Shown: positions 9,089 through 20,338 of the stretch, piece after piece
Layout: the number at the start of each line of letters is the position of its first letter
How positions within the stretch are numbered: position 1 is the first letter of the stretch
Assembly: GCF_001747895.1 (NCBI RefSeq)
Contig: NZ_LNNB01000014.1
Span: 1 to 64,000 of the forward strand
Direction of reading: 5' to 3'
Origin: Staphylococcus equorum
GTDB lineage: Bacteria; Bacillota; Bacilli; Staphylococcales; Staphylococcaceae
DNA length: 64,000 nt
Made by a program: the position numbers and the translations under genes
Notes under the pieces: model-generated
Told to the model about the DNA's origin: nothing
The model's database searches: none
The model's input: the letters and a program-made list of their open reading frames with translations, nothing else

Positions 9089-12064
9089 ATGTTAGAAGAA
9101 CAATTTCATGAAAATATGGAGATTCAGCATGTGAACTTGATGCCAAGACGTGCATTTTATATACCTTATCAAGGAGGGGAGTCTGACTACCGTTTAGAAA
9201 CACGTTATAATACAAAAAATGTGACATTATTAAATGGTGATTGGCACTTTGAATATTTCAATTCTCTAGAAGCATGTTTAAACCAACCTCAACAGATTAA
9301 AAAGGATATATTGCCAGTACCGTCTGTATGGAATTTATATGGCTACGATCAAATACAGTACCTTAACACACAATATCCAATTCCATTTGATCCGCCGTAT
9401 GTTCCGAAGTACAATCCATGCGGACGTTATACACGTTCTTTTGAGTTAAGTTCATATGATACGCAAAGTGATTATCATTTGAATTTTGAAGGTGTAGATA
9501 GCGCATTTTATGTATGGGTAAATAATCAATTTGTAGGTTATAGTCAGATATCTCATGCTATTTCAGAATTTGATATTTCAAAATTTGTGCGTGATGGAGA
9601 GAATACGATACAAGTTCTTGTATTAAAATACTCAGATGGCACATATTTTGAAGACCAAGATATGTTCAGACATTCAGGTATTTTTAGAGATGTTTATATT
9701 TTAAAACGAGCGCAATCACGTGTAGATGATTTTAAAATTGAAACACATTTAAATGATGATTTGAATAAGGCCACTATAGATGTGAACTTAGTACGTAAAC
9801 AAGCGTTAGACCAAGCTGAACTACACTTATATGATTCAGATGGCAAATTGGTAAGCAGTACTCAAGCTTCTGAACAGTATAGCTTTACAGTTAACAAACC
9901 ACAATTATGGTCAGCAGAAAGTCCTGTACTTTATACGTTAGTCATTACTACTGCTCAAGAAGTTATTACACAAAAAATTGGTATTCGAGAAGTTAAAATC
10001 AGAGATAATCAATTTTTTATTAATGGACAATCTATTAAATTACGTGGTACCAATCATCATGATAGTGATCCTAAAACAGGCTATACGATAAATGAAGATC
10101 AATTTATGAGAGATTTAGAGCTTATGAAGCAAGGTAATTTTAACGCAATTCGTACGGCACATTATCCGAAATCACCTTTATTTTATGAATTAACAGACCA
10201 ATATGGTTTTTATGTGATGAGTGAAGCGGATTTAGAAACGCATGGTGTAGTTCGTTTATATGGTGAAGAGAACACTGAGCACTTTAATATCATTACGGAT
10301 GACCCTAAATATCAAACTGCAATTATCGAGCGTATTGAAGCGTCTATAATCCCTTTGAAAAACTATAGTTCAATTGTTTCATGGTCAATGGGTAATGAAT
10401 CAGGATTTGGCGTTAATGTGGTTGAAGGCTTGGTACGTGCGAAAGAATTAGATGCTACACGACCACTTCATTATGAAGGCACATTACATCGTGATAAATC
10501 AAAAGACTATGATTTATCTAACGTTGAAATGATTAGTAGAATGTATCCATCTCCAGAAGAAATTGAAATGACATATTTGAAGAATCCGAATCTAGATAAA
10601 CCCTTTATTTTGTGTGAATATGCGCATGCCATGGGAAATTCACCAGGCGATCTTCATGCTTATCAAAAGCTTGTTGAGGCATACGATAGCTTTATTGGAG
10701 GGTTCGTATGGGAATGGTGTGACCACGGTATCCAGACAGGTTTGAAAGGTGGTAAGACAATATTTAGGTATGGTGGGGATTTCGGCGAACGTCTACATGA
10801 TGGTAATTTCTGTGTGGATGGTATTGTTTCTCCTGACCGTGTGCCTCACGAAGGATACTATGAATTTAAACATGAACATAGACCGTTAAAAGTAATAAAG
10901 CGGGATGACTATAAACTATCATTACGTAATCAACTTGATTTCACGCATATAGAAGATTATTTAAGTGTTGAAGCAACTGCTACTTTTTTAGATGGCACGC
11001 GTCAGACGTTTGAAGTTCCTTTTGCTCAATTTGCACCCCATACAACACAAAAGATTGAATTAAGTGACTATATTAATATAAATGAACTCAGTGATGTGAT
11101 GTTACACTACAAATTGAAATATGCAGATAAGTTACGTTCGGCTCATTTTGAATTAGGATATGATCAAATCGTATATCAGCGACAATCAATGACGCATCAG
11201 AATATGAAACTATTATCATTAGCATGCAGAGACGAGGATCGTACAATTCACGTCGCTATTGATGATTGGGTATACATTTTTGATAAAACAGACGCGAGTT
11301 TAAAAACAGTTGCGCATGATGGCATAATTATTATGAATCAAAAAACACAAAATAACCTATGGCGTGCACCAACAGATAATGATATTAATGTTAAGCAAGA
11401 TTGGGCATACGCTGGATATAAAGATATTACTACGCGTGTGCATGGTTATCGAATCGATGAAAATAAGAGTGACGTCAGTCTTATTTTTGATATTGCACTG
11501 GTTAATGAAGCGGTTCCTCCTGTACTTTCGGGTACAATTACGTGGACAATTCAAAACGATGGTACGCTTAACGTAAACTATGATTTAGAGAAAGATACAT
11601 TAGCGCCATTTCTTCCACGGTTCGGTTTAGCCATGACATTACCAAGTGATTATGAGCAAGTCGAATATTATGGAAATGGTCCTTATAGTAGTTATCAAGA
11701 CAAAGGTATAGCAACATATTTAGATTATTTCAAAACAACAGTGACAGATAATGTAAGTAACCATATCAAACCTCAAGAATCAGGAAGCCATAACGAGAGT
11801 ACATTTGTTAAAGCTTCAAATGGTCGAAATGCTATTGTTGTATCAAGTGGGGACACATTCAGCTTTAATACAACACATTATTCATTAAATCAGTTAACGC
11901 ATATAGCACATAAAGACCAATTAGAGCTCGAAGATTATACGTATTTTTATATTGATTATGCTCAAAGTGGCATTGGTTCTAATAGTTGTGGCCCAGAATT
12001 AAATGAAGCTTATCGACTCAATGATACACAAATCAAATTTAATTTTAAATTGAATTTTGAGTAG
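9089..12064 (+). CDS. lacZ: Beta-galactosidase, GH2 family
   Basis: At 991 aa it is a full-length LacZ-type enzyme: N-terminal jelly-roll (about 45-215), immunoglobulin-like domain, TIM barrel and C-terminal Bgal_small_N domain (about 710-985). The proton donor is Glu437 in SMGNESGFG and the nucleophile Glu510 in ILCEYAHAMGN. It hydrolyses lactose to glucose and galactose in the cytosol. It corresponds to lacH of S. xylosus and forms an operon with the permease. A strong terminator follows 50 bp downstream. Confidence 0.95.
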   Translation: MLEEQFHENMEIQHVNLMPRRAFYIPYQGGESDYRLETRYNTKNVTLLNGDWHFEYFNSLEACLNQPQQIKKDILPVPSVWNLYGYDQIQYLNTQYPIPFDPPYVPKYNPCGRYTRSFELSSYDTQSDYHLNFEGVDSAFYVWVNNQFVGYSQISHAISEFDISKFVRDGENTIQVLVLKYSDGTYFEDQDMFRHSGIFRDVYILKRAQSRVDDFKIETHLNDDLNKATIDVNLVRKQALDQAELHLYDSDGKLVSSTQASEQYSFTVNKPQLWSAESPVLYTLVITTAQEVITQKIGIREVKIRDNQFFINGQSIKLRGTNHHDSDPKTGYTINEDQFMRDLELMKQGNFNAIRTAHYPKSPLFYELTDQYGFYVMSEADLETHGVVRLYGEENTEHFNIITDDPKYQTAIIERIEASIIPLKNYSSIVSWSMGNESGFGVNVVEGLVRAKELDATRPLHYEGTLHRDKSKDYDLSNVEMISRMYPSPEEIEMTYLKNPNLDKPFILCEYAHAMGNSPGDLHAYQKLVEAYDSFIGGFVWEWCDHGIQTGLKGGKTIFRYGGDFGERLHDGNFCVDGIVSPDRVPHEGYYEFKHEHRPLKVIKRDDYKLSLRNQLDFTHIEDYLSVEATATFLDGTRQTFEVPFAQFAPHTTQKIELSDYININELSDVMLHYKLKYADKLRSAHFELGYDQIVYQRQSMTHQNMKLLSLACRDEDRTIHVAIDDWVYIFDKTDASLKTVAHDGIIIMNQKTQNNLWRAPTDNDINVKQDWAYAGYKDITTRVHGYRIDENKSDVSLIFDIALVNEAVPPVLSGTITWTIQNDGTLNVNYDLEKDTLAPFLPRFGLAMTLPSDYEQVEYYGNGPYSSYQDKGIATYLDYFKTTVTDNVSNHIKPQESGSHNESTFVKASNGRNAIVVSSGDTFSFNTTHYSLNQLTHIAHKDQLELEDYTYFYIDYAQSGIGSNSCGPELNEAYRLNDTQIKFNFKLNFE

Positions 12065-12115
12065 CTAGTGTTTAAGGTATTTCACTCATGTTAATCAGCA
12101 ATTTATTTTATATTC

Positions 12116-12155
12116 AAAAAAGCCGTTATCACGAAATGTGGTAACGGCCTTTTTT
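12116..12155 (+). terminator. Terminator of the lac operon
   Basis: AAAAAAGCCGTTATCAC pairs with GTGGTAACGGCCTTTTTT around a 5-base loop, with a T-run on the plus strand. Confidence 0.92.
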
Positions 12156-12195
12156 GAATTAAATCTTCATGACAAATAGTGATTTAACTATTTTA

Positions 12196-12245
12196 TTGGA
12201 AATAATAAGGTGACATAAAAATAAACCTTGGTGTTATATTTCCAA
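12196..12245. promoter_or_regulatory. Interrupted inverted repeat upstream of the LysR gene
   Basis: TTGGAAATA (12196-12204) and TATTTCCAA (12237-12245) are perfectly complementary, and AAGG/CCTT lies inside. This is the only distinct structure in the AT-rich space of about 200 bp between the lac terminator and the LysR gene. It may be an operator or an RNA hairpin; the role is unknown. Confidence 0.35.
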
Positions 12246-12359
12246 TACATGCTAATATTAATATTAACAAGAACGCTAAAAATTTCTGGATTATAAAATA
12301 TAAAAATAATTGAACTATAGAACGCTACACTCATAATATAAAAAGAAGGTGTGATTTTA

Positions 12360-13247
12360 TTGGAACTTAGACATATGCAGTATTTTGTTGAAGTCGTAAA
12401 ACAAAAAAGTATGACGAAAGCAGCAGCTAAACTTTTCATTACACAGCCAACAATTAGTAATACGATTAGGTTACTAGAAAAAGAATTAGAAGTAACATTA
12501 TTTAATAGATATAAAAACCAAATATACCTAACTGATGCAGGGGAGGCATTCTTTTTTCAATGTAAAGAAATGCTGAAAATGTATGAAAACATCCCTAATG
12601 AATTAAGTAATCTTTTAGAATTGAAAAGCGGACATTTAAAAATAGGAATTCCTACAATTATTAATATTCGAAGACTAATAAAACTCATCTCTCAGTTCCA
12701 TGATTCTTATCCTAATGTAACGTTTCAACTTTTTGAAAATGGAAGTAAAAAAATTGAAAATGATATATACTATGGTGATTTGGATATGGGGATTACTGTT
12801 CTACCAACGAATCATAAAATTTTCAGTACATTCACTTTCTTAGAAGAAAAGTTAAAACTTGTAGTTCATAAAGATCATCCATTATCTAATAGTGATACGA
12901 TTGATATTGAAGATTTAGAACATCAAGAATTTATTTTATTTAATTCTGATTTTTACTTAAATGATAAAATAAAAAATACGTGTAGAAACTATGGATTTAA
13001 TCCTAATATTATTTTTGAAACGACCCAATGGAGCTTTATAGAAGAAATGTTAATAAATAATATGGGCATTTGTATATTACCTGAGGGGATACTTGATTTA
13101 TTGGATAAAGATTTGAAAGCTATTAGTATTAATGAACCTTCAATGAAATGGGAACTCGCCATTATTTGGAGAAAAGATATCATAGTCGATTCTTTAACAA
13201 AAAATTGGATTAAATTTATACAAGAAAATTACTTATTACATCATTAA
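12360..13247 (+). CDS. LysR-family regulator, CidR-like
   Basis: An N-terminal winged helix (MELRHMQYFVEVVKQKSMTK, then AAAKLFITQPTISNTIRLLEKE) is followed by a type 2 periplasmic-binding-like effector domain (about 90-295). Overall spacing and motifs resemble staphylococcal CidR. I choose the TTG at 12360, which gives the classic MELRH start and lies 8-9 bp behind AGAAGGTG. A GTG at 12351 overlaps that ribosome site. No cidABC or alsSD genes are adjacent, so its targets are unknown; the convergently spaced thioesterase downstream is one candidate. Confidence 0.85.
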   Translation: MELRHMQYFVEVVKQKSMTKAAAKLFITQPTISNTIRLLEKELEVTLFNRYKNQIYLTDAGEAFFFQCKEMLKMYENIPNELSNLLELKSGHLKIGIPTIINIRRLIKLISQFHDSYPNVTFQLFENGSKKIENDIYYGDLDMGITVLPTNHKIFSTFTFLEEKLKLVVHKDHPLSNSDTIDIEDLEHQEFILFNSDFYLNDKIKNTCRNYGFNPNIIFETTQWSFIEEMLINNMGICILPEGILDLLDKDLKAISINEPSMKWELAIIWRKDIIVDSLTKNWIKFIQENYLLHH

Positions 13248-13310
13248 ACGCAGAGGTCATTCACATAATTTATGGCCTTATAAAAAAAGGATATTTTCTA
13301 TTTATATGTT

Positions 13311-13357
13311 CCCGTTCTATAATTTGTGACATAAACATTATAGAACGGGAGTTTTTC
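13311..13357 (+). promoter_or_regulatory. Perfect hairpin overlapping the ribosome site of the thioesterase gene
   Basis: CCCGTTCTATAAT (13311-13323) is exactly complementary to ATTATAGAACGGG (13337-13349). The second arm runs into the only ribosome-binding sequence (GGGAG) and is followed by TTTTT just before ATG at 13358. In RNA it would hide the ribosome site and also looks like an intrinsic terminator. As DNA it could be an operator. Confidence 0.6.
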
Positions 13358-13885
13358 ATGGAAAATTATAAATATCCGAGCGATAGTAAAATTGTCAGTA
13401 CCGATCAAGTTTTAATTAATGACTTGAATAATTACAACACACTATTTGGTGGCGTATTGATGAAAAAAATTGATAATAATGCAACTTTGTCTGCTAGAAG
13501 ACATGCAAGAGTTAAAGAATGTGTCACAGCATCTACAGATAGTGTGGAATTTTTACATCCTATTACTCAGTCAGATTCAGTTTGTATAGAATCTTCTGTA
13601 GTTTATACAGGAGAAAAATCTATGGAGATATTTTGTAAGGTAATTTCGGAAGATATGATTACAGCAAAAAGAAAAATTGCTGCTATCGCTTTTCTTACTT
13701 TTGTAGCCTTAGATGAAAATAAAAAATCAATTAAAGTACCTAAAATTACAGCTCAGACTAAAGACGAAAAAACATTATTTATGTATGGTGAAGAAAGAGC
13801 AAAAGTGCGTAAAACGAGAAGGTTACAAAGTAAAACATTACTTAAGTCTCTTGATTTAAGTAAACCATGGGAATTGGAGAAGTGA
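13358..13885 (+). CDS. Hotdog-fold acyl-CoA thioesterase
   Basis: The 175-aa protein carries the YkhA/YciA-type thioesterase signature: NTLFGGVLMKKIDNNATLSARRHA near residues 27-51, a VTASTDSVEFLHPI strand and the GEKSMEI segment. These hexameric enzymes hydrolyse cytosolic acyl-CoAs. ATG follows GGGAG by 6 bp, within the hairpin described upstream. A small unknown gene follows almost immediately and probably shares the transcript. Confidence 0.87.
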   Translation: MENYKYPSDSKIVSTDQVLINDLNNYNTLFGGVLMKKIDNNATLSARRHARVKECVTASTDSVEFLHPITQSDSVCIESSVVYTGEKSMEIFCKVISEDMITAKRKIAAIAFLTFVALDENKKSIKVPKITAQTKDEKTLFMYGEERAKVRKTRRLQSKTLLKSLDLSKPWELEK

Positions 13886-13890
13886 TAAAA

Positions 13891-14265
13891 ATGGTTAATG
13901 AAATGGATGAACTAACACAATTCAAATTAGATTTAAAAGCTTTGAGAGAAGAATCACCTCTCTTATATGAGCAATTAGAATATATAGCAAGTTTAACAAG
14001 ACAACTAAGTATTCATTATAAATATTTAGGACTACTTATGTTTTCAAATAATAATGAAGTTATTCAAAACAACAGACCTATTTTAATTAGAGATTCTGTT
14101 TTAGAGTTATATGAACGAGAAGTTGAAAAAGTAAAAGAAAATAATGAATTCGAATATGTGAATGAAATGATATTAAAATTCCAATTTGTAGCTTACTCAC
14201 AAATATTCCTTATCGTTTTAGGTGCAGAACCTAGTTTTGTATTTAATAACACGATTATTAAATAA
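13891..14265 (+). CDS. Conserved hypothetical 124-aa protein
   Basis: I do not recognise this protein. It is mainly helical and polar (LYEQLEYIASLTRQLSIHYKYLGLLM), with no signal peptide or metal motif. The ATG at 13891 is 6 bp behind GGAGAAGTG; earlier in-frame codons overlap the thioesterase end. The 5-bp gap to the thioesterase suggests one operon. Confidence 0.7.
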   Translation: MVNEMDELTQFKLDLKALREESPLLYEQLEYIASLTRQLSIHYKYLGLLMFSNNNEVIQNNRPILIRDSVLELYEREVEKVKENNEFEYVNEMILKFQFVAYSQIFLIVLGAEPSFVFNNTIIK

Positions 14266-14303
14266 TACAGAGCTACTTCGATCTTGAAATGAGGCAGCAA
14301 TAA

Positions 14304-14492
14304 ATGAGCATATCAGAATGTAGATATTTATGTATCAAACAAGACAAATCCTTTGAAAAGGGTAAGCTGTATTGGCTGTTCCCGACGGAGGTGTCTACAC
14401 TTGATGAAAAATATTTTTACGTATCAAACGATGGACAACTTTTAACAGAAGCATACAAAAGTAGTAACTTTATTAAAAGTGTCTCGCACTAA
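14304..14492 (+). CDS. Small hypothetical protein, 62 aa
   Basis: A soluble protein with mixed beta-like character (GKLYWLFPTEVSTLDEKYFYVSNDGQ). A ribosome site (gaggcag) lies 7-8 bp before ATG. I recognise no domain. It is in the same direction as the preceding unknown gene, 38 bp away. Confidence 0.6.
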   Translation: MSISECRYLCIKQDKSFEKGKLYWLFPTEVSTLDEKYFYVSNDGQLLTEAYKSSNFIKSVSH

Positions 14493-14652
14493 TGTAATAT
14501 AGCATTTTTGAATACGACAAGAATCCTAAACTACTATTATTTAAAAACACGATTTTGAACGTGTCTGGTCACCTATTTTATAGTATGCATCCTCAATCAT
14601 ACTATGCTTTGGAGCTAAACCTTTCAAAATCTGACAAGTATAGATGAATTTT

Positions 14653-14690
14653 AAAAGCAGTCACAAATTTAATGATTTGTGACTGCTTTT
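14653..14690. terminator. Bidirectional terminator
   Basis: AAAAGCAGTCACAAAT pairs perfectly with ATTTGTGACTGCTTTT around TTAATG. It separates the plus-strand small genes from the minus-strand CxxC gene ending at 14698. Confidence 0.92.
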
Positions 14691-14697
14691 TATAATT

Positions 14698-14829
14698 TTA
14701 TTCTTTTTCAATATTTGATGCACATGCAAAGCAATATAAATGATTGTCTTTATATTCACCATTCAAGAAACCATTTAAACAATAAATATCTTTTTGGCAG
14801 ACAGAACATTTTCCTACTAATTCTCTCAT
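14698..14829 (-). CDS. 43-aa zinc-ribbon-like CxxC protein
   Basis: A short ORF reads MRELVGKCSVCQKDIYCLNG and continues to YCFACASNIEKE. Cys8-x2-Cys11 and Cys33-x2-Cys36 would hold one zinc, with an extra Cys17. A strong ribosome site (AAGGGGG) lies 7 bp before ATG. A terminator follows directly. The function is unknown; it is not obviously tied to the sir genes upstream, from which a structured repeat separates it. Confidence 0.72.
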   Translation of the reverse strand: MRELVGKCSVCQKDIYCLNGFLNGEYKDNHLYCFACASNIEKE

Positions 14830-14987
14830 TTTAAAAACCCCCTTGAATATTCATGCATTCGTCTTATTCTAAATGGTTTTTGAATAAGTGATAACTTCAC
14901 TAAAATTACAAGGTATATTGATTTAATTAGCATTATAAACTACAGTGCTGTTTAATTTAAATAAATTAGATTATTTTATTTGAAAAA

Positions 14988-15080
14988 GGCAGTACTTTGG
15001 GCTGACTCCTGCGGGAAAAGCACTAGCCGAAGACTACAGGCTGAGGTTGTGCCCGCGGAAAGCATGCACAAAAAACTGCC
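14988..15080. repeat. 93-bp structured intergenic repeat element
   Basis: The element is bounded by GGCAGT (14988) and ACTGCC (15075-15080). Nested complementary blocks follow inside: CTGCGGG with CCCGCGG, GCAC with GTGC, TAGCC with GGCT. It is much more GC-rich than its flanks. GACTCCTGCGGGAA and CCCGCGGAAAGC are reminiscent of dispersed intergenic repeats common in staphylococci and bacilli. That resemblance is from memory, not a search. Confidence 0.6.
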
Positions 15081-15081
15081 A

Positions 15082-15100
15082 ATAAAGTCGGAGACTTTAT
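15082..15100 (-). terminator. Hairpin after sirC
   Basis: ATAAAGTC-GGA-GACTTTAT lies 14 bp past the sirC stop. On the minus strand it is followed by TTGGCAGTTTTTT, so it may act with the adjacent repeat as a terminator. Confidence 0.5.
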
Positions 15101-15114
15101 CTTAAACACAATAC

Positions 15115-16113
15115 TTATAATTTTTTCACAGTCAGTAATAAATAGATAAAGAATGGGGCACCGAATGCAGCGATGAAAACACCAGCCGGTACTTCTTTTG
15201 GTAAAAATACCGTTCTGCCTATAAGATCCGCAATGACAATGGAAAGTGCGCCAAAAATGGCTGACATCAATATCCGTTTTAAATAATTCCCTTTAATCAA
15301 AGCTTTAGCAATATGCGGTGAGATTAAACCCACAAAGCCAATGTTCCCTACAAAACTAATCGCTGCACCAGCAAGTATCGTTGTGATCACCATTTGAATG
15401 AGGCGTGTTTGATTAACCTTTACGCCTAAACCCGTGGCCACATTATCATGCATAACGGATACTTTCATTCTTGGGAGTACAATAACCAACAATGGCAAAG
15501 TGCACACTATAAATAACCCCAATATCAAACTGTTTTCAAATGTGGCACCAGATAAACTACCGACAAGCCAGGTATACGCTTTAGACGCAGCAAGTTGTTT
15601 TGTAAGGACAAGCGTGCCATTCACGAGTGCCATAAATAACGTTTGTAGTGCGATACCAATAATAACTAGAGTAGTGGGCTGTATATTGCCTTTTTTCTGG
15701 AAACTCATCAAGATGAACATCACAACAGCTGCACCAGTGAGCGAAAACGCCGGTAGCCAATGGACACTAATATCTCCTAAAAACGCAATAAATGCCACTG
15801 CCCCAAATGTTGCACCACCTGTTGCACCTATAATATCTGGAGAAGCGATAGGATTTTTAAGTACATTTTGTAAAATCAAACCACTTACACCAAGTGCTGC
15901 ACCAGCTACAATCGCTAATATAATTCTTGGCAAACGCAACACTTCGATGGTGAATTGATCGGGACTTGAAATAGGATCAATCATATAAGAAAGGATACTA
16001 TTTAACGATATAAAAGTAGACCCCAGCATTAAACTCAAGATTGAAAAAATAATCAATATGAGAACGGCAATGACTAAACGTTTGGTATCTTTTTTATGGA
16101 GTGTTTCATTCAT
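15115..16113 (-). CDS. sirC: Staphyloferrin B ABC importer permease SirC
   Basis: The 332-aa FecCD-type permease has about nine to ten hydrophobic helices and the ASPDIIGATGGATFGAV and SFVGNIGFVGLISPHIAK motifs of iron-siderophore permeases. It overlaps sirB by 4 bp. With SirB it forms the membrane channel that moves ferric staphyloferrin B inward. No ATPase gene is linked; in S. aureus the housekeeping FhuC ATPase serves this system. Confidence 0.94.
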   Translation of the reverse strand: MNETLHKKDTKRLVIAVLILIIFSILSLMLGSTFISLNSILSYMIDPISSPDQFTIEVLRLPRIILAIVAGAALGVSGLILQNVLKNPIASPDIIGATGGATFGAVAFIAFLGDISVHWLPAFSLTGAAVVMFILMSFQKKGNIQPTTLVIIGIALQTLFMALVNGTLVLTKQLAASKAYTWLVGSLSGATFENSLILGLFIVCTLPLLVIVLPRMKVSVMHDNVATGLGVKVNQTRLIQMVITTILAGAAISFVGNIGFVGLISPHIAKALIKGNYLKRILMSAIFGALSIVIADLIGRTVFLPKEVPAGVFIAAFGAPFFIYLLLTVKKL

Positions 16114-17105
16114 ATACGTTGAATTCCTTTCCTAATAATATAAATAAGTGTAATTGAGCCGATGACTGCTGTGATAACGCCTATAGGAAGTTCGAGTGGT
16201 TGGATTATTGTTCTGGCTAAAATATCGGACAATGTCATTAACATAGCACCACTCATTGCAGTGAAAGGTATCAAATATTTATAGCTAGCTGGCATTAACT
16301 TTTTACTAATATTCGGTACGATTAATCCGATAAACATAATAGATCCTGCAAGTGAGACAGAAATACCGGCAAGCGCACTAATAGTTAATACCATAATCAT
16401 TTTTGTTAATTTAACTTTTTGACCAAGTGAAGAAGCAATTTCATCACTCGTCATTAAAATGTTGATGTGTGATGACATCGCAAAGGCAATGAGTAGAAAT
16501 ATAATAATAATTGGAATGACCCAAGCCACTTCCCACACATTACGCATTGCAACAGAACCACTTAGCCAAAAGAGAAAACTTTGTAAATTGCTTTGGTTCA
16601 TAATTAAAATGCCTTGTGTAAATGCTCCGAATAATGCTGAAATCGCTGCGCCAGCCAATATCACACGTTTAGGTGAAAATTGCGCTTGCTTAAACATGCC
16701 AAGTGTAATAACAAGAACAGTAACAATGATTGCCCCGATAAATGAAATCGCTATGAGTGCTTCAAATGATTGCACTTTAAAAAATGTTAAGCCACAAATC
16801 ACAAAGAACACGGCACCTGAATTGACACCAAACAGGCCAGGTGAAGCGATTGGATTACGTGTTAACACTTGCATAAGTAGACCAGATACAGAGAATGCAG
16901 CGCCAGTAAGTATAGCAATAATTGTTCTGGATGCACGGGATTCGGCAAGTAGAATATGTATATCGTTATTACTATTAAAGTGGAACAACGCTTGTATCAA
17001 CTGTGAAAGTGATACAAGCGTGTTTCCAATGATTAAACTTAAAATCGTTACAACGATAAGGCATAAACCAGAAAGCATTAATTTATACCACGGTTTAAGT
17101 AACAT
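16110..17105 (-). CDS. sirB: Staphyloferrin B ABC importer permease SirB
   Basis: The 331-aa FecCD permease carries NPIASPGLFGVNSGAVFF and SLAGSIMFIGLIVPNISK, and is paralogous to SirC. It lies between sirA (18 bp gap) and sirC (4 bp overlap) in a three-gene operon read away from sbn. Transcription should start at the Fur-controlled promoter before sirA. Confidence 0.94.
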   Translation of the reverse strand: MLLKPWYKLMLSGLCLIVVTILSLIIGNTLVSLSQLIQALFHFNSNNDIHILLAESRASRTIIAILTGAAFSVSGLLMQVLTRNPIASPGLFGVNSGAVFFVICGLTFFKVQSFEALIAISFIGAIIVTVLVITLGMFKQAQFSPKRVILAGAAISALFGAFTQGILIMNQSNLQSFLFWLSGSVAMRNVWEVAWVIPIIIIFLLIAFAMSSHINILMTSDEIASSLGQKVKLTKMIMVLTISALAGISVSLAGSIMFIGLIVPNISKKLMPASYKYLIPFTAMSGAMLMTLSDILARTIIQPLELPIGVITAVIGSITLIYIIRKGIQRI

Positions 17106-17123
17106 GAGGTAACTCCTTATTGA

Positions 17124-18116
17124 TTAAGATTGTTTTTCAATATCTAATTTTTTGTATAAATCGTCAATGAGCTTAAGTGATGAAGTGTAACCACCAGCCA
17201 TGTTCCATGTGATTTCGTCCACATTTCTTGATACTTTATCATTTTTTACTGCATTTAAGTTTTGCCATTGATTACTTGATGTCCATTCTTTTTCTGTTTT
17301 CTTAGTTAATTCTACGTCCTTAGCACTTTTATCAGACTTGAACATAAAGATATGGTCAGCATCCATAAGTGGAATGCTTTCTTTAGATGTTAATTGAATG
17401 ATGTCTTTACCTTTATCAACTTGTTTTTGTTGTCCTTCTGGGCGTTTAAATCCTAAGTCATGTAAGATGTCTCCAGCGTAACCACTTGCATAAATACGTG
17501 CATGATCTGGTCTGAAGTTGATAACTGAAGCTGACATTGGCCATTGATCTCCATACTTAGCTTTTGCATCTTTTTTAAATTGTGCAACTTTATCTTCATA
17601 ATTCTTTAATAACTCATCAGCTTTTTCTTCTTTACCGAGTGCTTTGCCCATCATTTTCGTTGTATCTTGAAATTTATACACTGTATCGTGCGTAATGGTT
17701 GGTGCGATTTTAGAAAGTTGTTCATATTGTTTTTCATTTCTGACTTTAGAACCGATGATTAAATCTGGTTTTAACTTAGATATTTCTTCTAAGTTTGGTG
17801 AAGGTTCTTGACCTACTATTTTTGTATCTTTTAGGTCGTCTTTTATGTAATCATATTTAGGTTGTTGCGTCCAAGATTCTACAGCACCGACGGGTTTGAC
17901 GCCTAATGCGACAGATACATCAGTCGCGCCTTGATATAATGTTACGACACGTTTTGGTTTCCCTTTAATTTCAGTGGTCCCCATAGCATGTTTAATCTTC
18001 GTTGTTTTACTATCTTCCTTTGACTCCGATGACTTTTCGGACTCCCCATTTCCACAAGCTGCTAACACCATAACGGCTACTAAAACAGTAATGAATACTT
18101 TTGTTAAATGCTTCAT
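17124..18116 (-). CDS. sirA: Staphyloferrin B-binding lipoprotein SirA
   Basis: A 20-residue lipoprotein signal ends in LAAC (lipidated Cys21), followed by a Ser/Glu/Lys linker. The remainder is a class III siderophore-binding protein (GKPKRVVTLYQGATDVSVAL, and KPDLIIGSKVRNEKQYEQLS). At 330 aa it matches S. aureus SirA in size and layout. It captures ferric staphyloferrin B at the membrane. A perfect Fur box lies about 23 bp before the start. Confidence 0.95.
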   Translation of the reverse strand: MKHLTKVFITVLVAVMVLAACGNGESEKSSESKEDSKTTKIKHAMGTTEIKGKPKRVVTLYQGATDVSVALGVKPVGAVESWTQQPKYDYIKDDLKDTKIVGQEPSPNLEEISKLKPDLIIGSKVRNEKQYEQLSKIAPTITHDTVYKFQDTTKMMGKALGKEEKADELLKNYEDKVAQFKKDAKAKYGDQWPMSASVINFRPDHARIYASGYAGDILHDLGFKRPEGQQKQVDKGKDIIQLTSKESIPLMDADHIFMFKSDKSAKDVELTKKTEKEWTSSNQWQNLNAVKNDKVSRNVDEITWNMAGGYTSSLKLIDDLYKKLDIEKQS

Positions 18117-18138
18117 TTCTCTAAAACCTCCAACTTGG

Positions 18139-18157
18139 ATTGATAATCATTATCAAT
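18139..18157. promoter_or_regulatory. Fur box before sirA
   Basis: ATTGATAATCATTATCAAT is a perfect 19-bp palindrome identical to the staphylococcal Fur consensus. It lies 22 bp from the sirA start and should repress sirABC when iron is sufficient. Confidence 0.95.
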
Positions 18158-18265
18158 CCTAATATCTTATAAAGTAAACGATATGTCAACAAAAATTTTA
18201 AATTTTTTTAAAAATTAAATAAAGATTTGACATTTTAAATAAGGATACCTAGAATACAGTTTACT

Positions 18266-18297
18266 GATAATGATAATGATAATCGTTATCATTATCG
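18266..18297. promoter_or_regulatory. Extended tandem Fur box before sbnA
   Basis: Three consecutive GATAAT hexamers read into an inverted TTATC-ATTATC arm. Positions 18272-18296 form a perfect palindrome centred on 18284. This can seat overlapping Fur dimers. It lies 41 bp before the sbnA start and is separate from the sirA box. Confidence 0.92.
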
Positions 18298-18337
18298 TAG
18301 TGTTATCGATAATCCATATTTTTTAGGAGGAATTTAA

Positions 18338-20325
<1,988 letters not shown>

Positions 20326-20338
20326 GGAGTGTCGTTCA

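Noticed and set aside
11357..11576. Open frames on both strands inside the beta-galactosidase gene
   Set aside because: Shadow frames of a well-conserved GH2 enzyme; no ribosome site and cysteine-rich low-plausibility products.
12188..12439. 83-aa minus-strand frame over the LysR promoter
   Set aside because: Overlaps the LysR start, has no ribosome site and an AT-driven hydrophobic composition.
15434..17112. Long plus-strand frames opposite sirB and sirC
   Set aside because: Antisense to intact FecCD permeases; they arise from hydrophobic codon bias and have no start signals.
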